Source: Steromphala cineraria
Lineage: Eukaryota; Mollusca; Gastropoda; Trochida; Trochidae
Direction of reading: 5' to 3'
DNA: 64,000 nucleotides
Assembly (NCBI GenBank): GCA_916613615.1
Contig: OU744735.1
Location: forward strand, 53,398,082-53,462,081
The translations under genes were made by a program, and so were the position numbers. Under the pieces are notes generated by a model. It made no database searches and was not told where the DNA came from. It saw only the letters and a list, made by a program, of their open reading frames with translations. Positions within the stretch are counted from its first letter, which is position 1; every line of letters starts with the position of its first letter. Positions 49,601 through 61,600 of the stretch are shown piece after piece.

Positions 49601-52600
49601 GAGCTGCATGGCACTATTGAGATACAAATTTGGTATTGTATTGGCTTATTACAGTTGTTTGACATATCACATTTCTCTGTCTTTTCACATGGGGCGCATT
49701 GCCCTAATCTTCGCGTCAAAGTCCACCGCCTTTGTCGAAAAACAATTTGTTCAATATATCCTTATTGTAAGTTAAAAAGCATTTGCCATACGATGGTCTA
49801 TCTGATAAGCATAAAAGATATGCTGCAAGTTGCATGCTAAACATGTTTAGATGCACAGAAAACATGTCTATATGCAAGGGGGCGTGGTTTTGGCCCGGTC
49901 TCCCCATGTCTGTTATCACTCAAGTTTGCATGTTACCTGTGGACGACGCTGTGGAACCCCTTGTAGTTAAAATAGACGGAACGAGATCCAGAAGGCGCTA
50001 TAATAGCTATATGTTTACTGTCTAGTGCACCAAGACAGTTATGGAAATTCCATCTTTTGGAAAATCCATCAGCAACAGATTTCCGTTCATCCTCAATTGA
50101 TGGACACTTGAAGAATAATAAAAACTAAAAGGGAGATTTTTTTTATAAAATATGAAAGTATCATTTTGCAAGTGCTTATTGATTCATTGAAATGACTTTT
50201 TAAATCAACGCAAAAGCATAAGCCAAACGTTACTTTCTGAATTCCTCAGAAAACGCTTCGATTATTGTGTTGCAAGTCTCAGGAATAATGCCAGAAATCG
50301 TATTGCTTGCCACCCTGAACTGATATTGGAGAGTTTTGCAGGAGTCTCCGGTTGCCCGATATCGAAGGGTATTAGCGAGACGTATTGCTGGATCAATTGC
50401 TTGTGTCATAAACGTGTTTTTCAACAGTGTGTCAAATAATTCAGGTTCCACCCGAAGTAAAACCCTCTGAGAGGCAGCTCTGTCTTACAGAGAAAGCTCT
50501 TACTGCAATGTTCTGTAAAACCCCAATATGCCTCGCCGCAACAGCCAAGATCTTGTCCAGATATTTCATTTTCGTTTTAGTCGTTTTTGCTTTTTCTTCC
50601 TTCGGAAATGCTTGGTGGCGACAGTAACAACTGTTAATAGCTTAATTTGAGATTAAACGTCGACATCCATGATGTTGCACTTTCCCTGTGCTGGTTTTAT
50701 GTCGTATAAAACACGGCTACATCGTATTATCAACGTTTTAAGCACCTAGCAGCTCTTACATCACGCGTTGTGAACACGCCCCTTTCTTGACAAACACGCA
50801 CGCAAGTCTGAATACTAACGTAGGTCTCACTTGATGTGGACGTAATGTGTTAGTGATACACTCGCGCTACATCGTATCTTGTTCTTGGAAACCGTATAAA
50901 ATACCTTTTGCTAAATCGTAGTGGCGACAGGGGCAGATAATGCCAATAGATGGCGTCACACGAGAAAGATCCGGAAGTTGAATTGACAGACGATGCTTCG
51001 CTAGTAACATCATAGTCATGCCGATATGAGCGAAAAAAAATCGTGTTATGCCACCTTGAATGTTGGTCAACTTCGCAGGGAATTAAGATCAAGAGGCGCA
51101 AAGTTGGCTGGCCGTAAAACAGAACTTATCGAAAGGTTTGTATGATATTTTTAAGTTTTTAACCAACCTATTAAGCCATGGAAGTGTAATTGAAAAACGT
51201 ATGTCATGTGTACTTAAATTTCAAAGATTGAATTGTTATTATTCTGAAAGATATGAACAGATATTTAAACGAGAAAATAATTCCTTATTGATGTAGGGCC
51301 TAACAGTTAAAATAAGATATGTGTTATTGTCATGTTGATAAGTAACAAGCCAAAAGCTGAATAAACACTTTATTAAATCGTATTTTTCAGACCTCCAGTT
51401 TTCGCCCACCACTAGCGTTGCGTTTAGAACTGTTAGAAAATTTAAATGGATCTTTGAACTTTATATCATAAAAAGCTTCTTTATTATTTCACTGAAAAAT
51501 ACGGTTGTGTCAAATAACATTAGCTGGGTGTTTCAATTTTTTTTCACCAACATGACTGTAATTAGTGTCTAGGCTTAGATATATAATATGTAATATTATA
51601 GAAGTATGCAGAAATTTCCTGCTGCAAACGTTTGATCTATAGATTAACTCTAGAGACAGAAAAATTGTCAACAAAGTTGAATATTTGTAAACTTAACAGG
51701 TTAAACACATTAAATTTTGTCTTAATACCGACTCCAATATAAAGCGGTTGCGTTCGCTCAATTTTTTTTCAAAACCATGTTAGTGAAAGTACAAGATTTA
51801 AGATTGAGTGATTGAGTGATTATCGTTATCATATTTCCCTAATTTTGTATTACATAATGTTCCCTGATTGCGTAATATTGAAGAGCTATTATAGCAGTCA
51901 GTGTAAAGTATTCAAATGTCGTGTTATGTTTCTGCTGTTTGCTTGAAACACTTCACACAAACACACCTTTCCAGGAAATCGCATGACTAGACGTCGCTTA
52001 TGCATTCCCAGAAAACATTCGGAAGAGCTTACTTAACTGATTATCATTACCTCGGAAACCTTCGAATTTTAAAGACATTTACATTCATTAAATGGAAAAT
52101 TGAAATATTAAAAGTATATAGAATTTCAAAATTAACTTAGATCTAAATTATCTTTTTTAAGAAATAAATAATTTCAATCGTTATCAGTCCCCGGAAACGT
52201 ATATAGATCTGTCCTATGTCATACCGGTAGTAAATATTTGGTACCTTTTATTGAACATGTCAGAATTTTTTCATGGAGTAGTTTTATTAATTATTTTTCT
52301 TTGCATGTTAACGAAAGTAATATTATGAACAATTTTTCTGTGTATGTATTTTTTCTTCATATTCTCACTATGAGTTAATAACAGTGGTTTGTGATCTGTT
52401 TGTGTAAAATAATCAAGTTTTATAATTTATAAGTTCTCATAATTTGATTCCACCCTGCAGTTGATCAGGTCACCTTTACAAATTTAAACTTTTCAGAGCT
52501 GTGTTTTTAGGAACAATGATATTAATTTAATTATATTTTCTCAAACATATATTTTTTTACCAAATGACAGTTTTTTTTTTTTTAATTTACCGGTACTTTA

Positions 52601-55600
52601 AATCCTGATGTTTTAATGATTCTTGACTATTTTTTCATACATTTGATTTATTTTCTGTTTTAGGTTAGAGTCTTATGACAGAAATTTCAACTTTGGAAAC
52701 AGAATCTCACAAGAAATCACTGAAGAATATGACATATGTTTGCCAGACAAAACACAGTACAGAGATCTTCACATTGGAACAGACTTCCCTAAAGTGACAA
52801 GAGACAACATTGATGTTTATCTGAATGGATTAAACAAAGAGTCTAGGCAAAGACAGTATTGACTTGGTAAATGACAGATTTCTTTTGTTCATTAAAGTAG
52901 CAGCAAAAGATGATTCACACTTTGTTAAAAGTCAGTGTAGGGCATCAATGAGAAAGCATGTGACCTACAATGTTGACATAGTTATCTCGTCTGATGGGGT
53001 GGTTGATGAGTGCCAGTGTGACTGTGGTGCTGGGATGGGACCAGATGCTCACTGTAAGCATGTGAATGCACTTCTGTATGCACTTTCCAAGTTTGGTCAA
53101 AGTGGTGAAATTTTAACTGAAATAACATGTACTCAAAGACAACAAACATTCCACCGCAGCAAATCCTATAAGGGGTCACCACTAAAAGCAAAGACTACAA
53201 ACATTCCACCGCAGCAAATCCTATAAGGGGTCACCACTAAAAGCAAGCGCATTTCATCAGAACAGTGTAGCAAGGAACAGTGTGTTATTTGATCCTCGAC
53301 CAGAACCCTTTAGAGGGACAGCAGGCTATTCCGGTTATTTCAGGAACACTTGTTTGAATTTTCCAAACGTTGGTCATTTACCTGTAGCACAGCTTTATCC
53401 ACCAGCTAACACCTACGCAATAGCTCATGACCATGACTACACTGGTGATCAAGAAGAAATGTTCCTTTAGTCAATAAAAATAAGCACCATTGAAAATAGT
53501 GATGTGGAAAGAATTGAAGAATCAACCAGGAAACAAGCAAACTGCAACTTTTGGAAAGAAATAAGATGCACAAGATTGAATTCGTCAAACTTTGGAAGAA
53601 TTTGCAAGGCTACTGCAAAAACTAATCATGACTCACTTGCTAGGATGTTAACTGTTCATAATCATGTGAATTCAAAATCAGTGAGACATGGAAGAAAATA
53701 TGAAAGCGTTGCTATCAAAGTTTATTGTCAGCAGACTGGTAGAACTGTCAGTAAATGTGGGTCATTTGTTTCAATCACTCATCCTTATCTTGCTGCTAGT
53801 CCTGATGGTATCTTAGATGGAGATGGCATCATTGAGGTTAAGTGTCCCTTTACAGCAAAAGGAAAAGTCATAAATCACAAAACTGTTCCATACTTACATG
53901 AAGACACCAAAGGAAACTTAACTTTGAAAGTGTCTGACCAAGAGTCTACAAGAGCTCACAATTATTATTACCAGATCCAGGGACAACTGTTCTGTTCAGA
54001 GAAACAGTACTGTGAATTTGTTGTCTACACTGTGAAGGATTTGAAGATTATTAGAATTGAGAGAGACAATTCTTTTATTGAAAAAATGGTGAACAAACTT
54101 CAAGATTTCTTATATTGTCATTTCAAATCTGCTGTCCTTGCCAAATAATTCTACAAACATTACTACAACTTTACATTTGATTATTAGGCCTGCCAACTAT
54201 TTGTACTAAGGGACATGTCTTAACACCCTGTGCTGAGATTCATGTACATAATTCAAATGCATGAAATTATATCTTTGAATTTGTATTCATGTTCAGAATA
54301 TGTCTAGGAATATACTGTTGACATTCTTTGTAAATATTTCAACTTGTGACAGGGAATGTTTATTTATCTCATCATAGAAAATTAGCCCTGAATTCTAAAT
54401 AAATATTTTCCAAATTTAAATTCATGTAATTGATACCAATAATCTGATTCATTTACTATTTTGTCAATTCAAATTTGTGTTAAATAATTCATAAAATATC
54501 TTTTCCCGGAAAATGTATGTTTTTTCTCCTTTTGCCAGTATTTATGTAATATACCGGTATAATCAAACCTGATTAGCTAAAATCCCATGACCTTTAATAT
54601 TTTTAAATTAATTGTTCTCAGGTTATCAGTGCTTGTAAATAAATGATGTACTTTTATCAGTTTTGTCAAACAATAATCCCCAAATGAAATTAATCTGCTT
54701 AATGATCATGCAATGATGCAAAATAATACTACTTAAAAATATAAATGCATGGAAGCTTACATATCTGGTATGTTATTTTGCAAATAAACCTTTTAATGAA
54801 AAATTGTTTGGTTGTTTTCATGTTAAAACCATATTATGAAAAACATATTTTATTCATGTGTTTCATAAAAAGGAAATTATGTATACAAGACAAAATATCT
54901 AAGGGGTATGGTTGATGTTTAATCAGGCGGTCAATGAAAAAATGCAGAAATTATTCAAAATATCAACATGTTCAAATATCCCTTATTACCTTTGTCAAGT
55001 ATATATAAACAACGATCTGCAATGAACAAGTTTAGCACCTAACCAACCTTTACCTGCAACGTACTCCAATAGACCTTTTGCAGTACTCAGCATAAAAAGG
55101 GATGAGTTAATATATACCATTTGTCTGCTATTTCTGATACCAATTCAGAGTAAAATATATTATCATTGATCACCAAGCCTCCAATATCAATGAGATCATC
55201 AACTGAATATTAACATCAAATAACAAGTAGAATATATAGTTTTTTAATCAACCCTTTATCCTGAGTTGTAAAGCACAACATATTCACTGGAATTAAAAAT
55301 TCTGTTTGCATGAGTAAATTTGATTGTTCATAAGATAAATTTATCATGCATGTCTGATTAAGCATCAATACAAAAACTTGCATTAAGCGCTCTTCGGAAC
55401 AATGCATTCCTTGAAATTACACAAAACACAACAAACATATATAATCTCTGATGAGAGCACAGCCTCATTTGCAGTAAGACTTTGTTTAAGCATTTTGAAT
55501 GTCTTTGCAAGTCTGATGAGTCTTTCAGTATGATCTCTTTTGTTTGCAATCTTTCGATCAGCTTGCACAGTTTCACAATCTAAACGATTCTTATTCTTCA

Positions 55601-58600
55601 AGAAAGCAGGTGTAGTTATCTTGACATCATAGGGTGCAAACATATCTTGTACATTGGATCCCTTGTCAGCAAGAATCTCATCTCCCTTGTCACACATCTG
55701 AAGTAGAGCACTTCTCTCCACAATCTGCCTGTCACTTGCTGAACCTGCATAGGCTGGAGATACAAATGAAATGAGACCTCCAGGGCTTCCTCCAACCAGG
55801 ACCTTGGTTGTGTTTCTGTTCTTGTAGGTAGAGAAACTAGCTTGCTGGAACAAAGGCTTGCTTGGTTTCTGAATTGGACATTCAGTGCCATCTATTATCA
55901 CACGAGCTTGAGGAAACAATGACTGAAATCCAGATGGGCTGTAAAACTTGACTAAGTCTCTATCTGGCCAGAAACATACTTCTTTCCACTGATGATACAT
56001 GAAATTAATCCATGTCACAAAAATGTTGGAAACAGTACCTTCAGAAACTTCAAAGAAATCAGCAAGAACAGCATTACTCCAGTGTTGTCTTAGCTTGACT
56101 AAAGTCATGAAAAGTTGATTCTCAATGCTGACATTCTTCACATCATGAGTGTAATAGTTTAGGTGATGAGCAGCAGGTCCAAGAGAATGCAGAATAAGTT
56201 GAAACTTTTCATAGGAATCACACCCTGAATACAGTTGAATACCATTAGGATCTTCAATATATCTCTCAACTCCAAATAGAGGTTTTCTTGGCGTTTGTGT
56301 GCTGTTATTGATAACATGTATGGTATCTTTTGGCAACTCCTGTGAAAATACCTCTCCGCCATCATCAGTGATGTCAACTTCCATTCCAATGTCTATATCT
56401 TCTTGGAAAACCACCTCCTCATCTTCAGTCTGGTTGGTACTTGAGGATCTTCTCTGTACTCTCATTGCTCGCTCGATATCAGATTTGGAGGTTTCTAGGG
56501 TCCATGGAAACTGACTGGGGACGGCTTCCTTCTTCAATCGTTTGATGAGAGGGTTGGTTCCTGAAACATACCAAATTTACACTATAAGACATTGAATGTG
56601 AATTTATCAGATAAATTGTTGCAGTAAGCGTGCTCCCCTTAAAATGATGTGAATGGAGAATATTGAATATTAATGAAATAATGACAATACAAGATAAATA
56701 TAATGCTTGAAAAGGATACAAGAATCTTTATATGTTTATACATTATTTTACTTCAACTTCTAAATGCAACTTTACAAAGTAATGTTAATATTAAATCTAA
56801 ACACTTTACAGATTTGCAAAATTAAGAAGACAATATTATTTAAGTTTAACTAAAATAAACGTAAACATCAAGATTATTTGATTACTGATCTGATTCTCTC
56901 AATCTTGCAGAACAGTTTCTATATTTTTTTAAAACATAATAAATATATACTCAGATCATCACTTATTTTTTTTTAAACCGGAGAAATGCTTATTTTGGCA
57001 AATACATATGAAATGCCGTTTAAAGTCTCGCCCTATTCCATTTCGAAAATTGCACAATGGACAAAGCTTCCCCTCACCGAGCTGCCTGCCCGGTCTAGCG
57101 AGTGCATACCGTCAAGGTCACAAGTGATTACCTCGCTTGGATAAGTATCAGCAAGGTTCAAATGCGCGAAAAGAAAGCAAGATAATACTCATCCCTATTA
57201 ATAAACCCCTTTATTCACGCGAAAAATTCAATAACAAGTTGAAATGATAAAATTAAACAGCTCGAAAAGTATCAAAGAAACAATAACGATCCTGACTAGA
57301 TACCTGATCGAAAACAGGACAATCGCCTTATTATTTGAATTCAAGATATAATATTATGTTACTGTATGCTTATAAAGAGTTAATACCGAACAGGTTTTGA
57401 TTTAGTTACGATTTACTAGCAAAGTAAACGTTGTTGCTATGCAATATAGTCCAAACAGTTATCAATTAGACTTAATATTAGAAAGCGTATTTCTTACCGT
57501 GTACAGTTGATTTCACGTAGTCGGTCTGGAGAAAATGAGCCCCACAAACAATACTAAATGAACTTGGATTCCACTTGTCACGTCGAATCGCAAAAATCCA
57601 AGCTTTCTTCTGTTTTTCATCTTTAGGAAACTTGTGTCCCATTCGATTGGAACATTTTGGGACGCAACAAAGCGCGGGCGGCATATTGATTGAACGGCAG
57701 AAACGTCTCCGCTGCAAAGGGAGATAACTCTCTGGATCTTAGTTTTCCTGTGCTGCCACCTGATGGGTAATAAGCACATCTATGACATCGTGTAAGTGTG
57801 ACCTTAGCATGAGTTGGATACAAGTCCTGTGATCAAACCATCAGTTTTGTTTCAAAACGGCAAAGTATCAATGTTTAATAATTCAAGGATTAAAGAAATG
57901 GTTTTAGTTATCAAAATCCTAAAATTTCTGAAACAGTCTCAGAAAGTTACCATTACTATTTATAAAGTAATATAATAGTATATATAAGTTTTGGCTTGTT
58001 TCGACGGAAATCTACTGTGAGGTTTCTCGCTGAAATATAAATGATATATTTTGATTTGAATAGAATGTGAATGAAATATAGCGTTTCAACATATTATTGT
58101 ACAATATCATATTTTGTTAGTTTTTTATCTTTTAAAATTCGATATAGTTACAATTAATATCAGCAAAGCAGATTTGTATCGATTTTTATCGAGTTATAAT
58201 AGTCTGTATTTCACCTGTGAGCAGAATCAATTGATTTGGGGATTTTTTTCTTAAAGATCACAAATTTGTCTCAAATCACTGTTATCTTCATCAAACTAAT
58301 TATCGAATTCTTAAAACAATAAAGTTGTAAATTTGTTCTTATTGGAATATACATAGGGTACTAAACGGCGACCCATTTAAAACTATTTTTATTGAACGAA
58401 TATATGATTTTCTATAAAACTAGCGAAAGCCATTTTATTACTCGCCGTGTAGTATACAAGGGTGTAATATCACAGCAGGTATAATAATACAGCAGGTATG
58501 ACACTATCTCAGATATCATATTTGTTGTTGTGGCTTCGTTGTACAAACTCTATTTCATATATTTTCATTTTGTTATTTTTCTGTATTGCAACTTGATAAA

Positions 58601-61600
58601 TTATTGTTTATACAGTTGACAGTAAATATTATGCTTTGTATGGCAGCACGTAGATATAAGTTCATTTCATGGGACAAACTAAAGTTAATGAGGATACTTT
58701 GCTTTGCACATACACTTTATTTGTTCACATTTCCTACAACAGAGGGGCAGTTGTTTACATTTCTAACAATGACGTTGAGTTTTGATATGCATTTGGGATA
58801 ATACTGTAGTGTTTACAAACAGTTGCCTACAGTAAGTACGCAAGACATTTTGTAGCTTTTGGTGTTTAATAAATTGTCAGTGAACATTTTGAAGCTTTTG
58901 ATTTTTTACCCTGTAATAATATTTGGGTTTCTAATGATGTTGTTGCGTAAAATATGCAGATACTCTGTATATTTGGAGCAATTCAGGGTGTGTGTGTGAA
59001 CACTTCATATTGAATATATGGTATACCATATTATTTTCGCATTGAAAGCTTGCATGCTGGCACTAAGGCCCATGACATGATTCAGTCGCAGTATTGTCAT
59101 ACTTAGATCTCTTAGGAAAACTGAAAGTGTATAGTGCATTTGAGAAAGAATTTAGATTTCCCGAGGCATACAAAATGACTGAGGTTTTCAAAATAATACC
59201 TTTAAAGGCGTCTCTGATTGCACAACTGGTTCCATTCAAAAGATTAATGTGTTAAACGTTATAGAGAAGGTACTGCATCACTTTGACCAAGGAATATTAT
59301 CTCATCATTTCTTGCAGAGTCTAGCCGGACCATGTGAAGGTGTGACGTGTGCAACTGGAAGCAGATGTGTTGTTAACAGATTCAACATTCCAAATTGTGT
59401 TACAGGTAACTTGTATTTTACTAATTGTTCAAAACCGAGAATCTAAATACTGCTTTTATAAAAGAGTTACACTGACAAATATTCATGTAACTTAAGTTTT
59501 GACCCCACAATACCCAACAAAGAGCTAAGAGGTCTGTCCTTAAACCAAACTGACCATATCATTTTGTCTGCAATTAACCCAAGCATTTTCTATCACTTTG
59601 TTCTTTACTAACAGGATTAGTATCCATGACTTTTTCTGATGTCTGTTGAACAATCAAAGTTGTTCAGGTACATTGTACTCTATCACACCTTCTATTGTTT
59701 TCCATGCCTCTAACACTGAGTGAATCACCTCCCAAATCAAATAAATAAGCCAAGGAGCAAGCTTTTCCAGAACTCATACTATCATTGTGCTGCTTCTTTA
59801 GCTACACTGCGATTGGGTAACGGTTTTGCCGATCTGGCAAGAAAATCTAGCACCACCTCTATCTATGAATTAATTAATATCAGTAAAGATGTGTTACATA
59901 TATTTCATGATCTCTACCTACCGTATATACGATCATTAAGATTTATGTATGCGATCTGTTGCAATTTATCACGCTTTGCCTTTTTATAACTGTTGTTAAA
60001 CAGTTGAGTACACCAAGAACACGATGGTTTCGATTGATAATAGACTTATAACTATAAACTTCATTCACTGATATCAAAGAGGGAAACTGAAATGTATGAA
60101 GATAGAGAAGATAGGGTTATAATACCGACAGTTGGATCACATTTAGTGTTGTCAGACAACATGATACAATTCAAAGAAAAAGACCAAACGCATCAGAACG
60201 TGTTGCAAAACTTGAAAGCCTGATAGATTGTGACAGAACGCGGGACAGTAAGGCCATAGAACGTTATATGCATAGGGAATATAGTTCACGCATGCTTTAA
60301 ATCAATAATGCATAGATAGATGTAATGCTACTGATAGGACATGTACATCGTGACACAGAAGAGGAGATCCTTTAACAAAACGCACTGGAGCTTTATGGAT
60401 GTTGCAAGAAACGAGACAAAAGGTAAAGAATATCTAGCAGTATGTGATACGAGTATCTCGATACGCTGTGATACTCTCTAATAATTGCTCTCCCGACAAT
60501 CTAAGCAGTACCACCTAAAGAATTGTGATGATCCCAGTTCTATCTCCTGTACGAACGCTTCTTCAGCTGAACAAGATGAATCGTGGCAATCGTGGTATAA
60601 CAGTGGTCCAGTGGTCACATCTCACTTACTCTAACTAAAACATTAACAGGACACCAGCAAATGAACAATGACGATTACAATTTATCTCACATTAACCAGT
60701 TTATCTGCTTTTAACTTTTTACTAATTTTTATTCTTTAATTTTTACCTGTCTCTATCTTATTATCCATTCCTACTCAAATAAAATGCAATTTTCTATACA
60801 TATATATATATATATATATACACATTTTTTACATTTAAATATAGATATCTATTTAATGATCCATAGGCCTTCAACCCTAAACTAACCTCAATGAACTCAA
60901 AAATGAACTTCAATTATTATATTTACTCAAATGCTTACCTTGACATAATTTTTTTTTCTTTAGATACCGCCATAAAAAAACTACAAGCTCATTTTGTTTT
61001 ATAGATGAGCACCTAGGATGTGGTCCTGCTCCGGATCTGGCCAATGCTAACAAGTCTTCTACTGGACAATACGAGGGTGCTGTCACTCAATACACCTGTC
61101 AGTCTGATTTCCTCTTCTGTGGAACAAGCTCAACTCACACCTGCTCCTCGCTTGGAACCTGGGAGGGACTCAGTAGAGCTTGTAACAGAGCAGTCTGGTA
61201 CAATCCTGTAAGTGAACTTATTTAATCTATGTGGGTCCTATATTGACATTGACAGGGGAAAATATGAGTAACTTCATTTCACATTACCGTTACCCCTTAA
61301 CCTGAATCTACGCTCCCTTTACCATCACTCGAACACTTCACACTCACCTTAACCTAACCTCACTTTCAACCACATCCTTTTCATTTCCAGTCTCTAACTT
61401 TGAACTCTGATACTCTGATAAGCCATGTCATATTTCATTTCCTTGCCAATACCTCATTTCACTATCCTTTCCTAGGTCATACCTCATTTCAATATCCTTT
61501 CCATTGCACCTCATTTAAATATCATTACCCAGCCCATGCCTCATTTCAATATCACTTCCTTGCCCATACCTCATTTCAATATCATTACCCAGCCCATGCC

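Larger units (their letters stand above)
47989..57803. mobile_element. Large DNA transposon (ISL2EU/PIF-like) with facing nuclease and transposase genes; left end uncertain
   Basis: A perfect 22-bp inverted repeat beginning GGTCACACTTACACGATG lies at 47989-48010 and 57782-57803. The outer flanks are TTAC and TTAG, so a TTA duplication with one extra base at the left is possible. An alternative, imperfect left end GGTCTCACTTGATGTGGAC is at 50823, which would make the element 6,981 bp instead of 9,815 bp. Inside are the SAP-SWIM-YqaJ gene (+) and THAP-DDE transposase (-), tail to tail. ACATCGTA recurs at 48229, 50719 and 50869, and ACATCGT is in both terminal repeats. I recall ISL2EU transposons as pairing a DDE transposase with a YqaJ-type nuclease; the assignment is from that memory. 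Confidence 0.6.

Noticed and set aside
54842..55382. Extra exons downstream of the transposase
   Set aside because: The DDE gene ends in a natural stop at 55383 after the full catalytic domain; the short frames below it are antisense or AT-rich noise.
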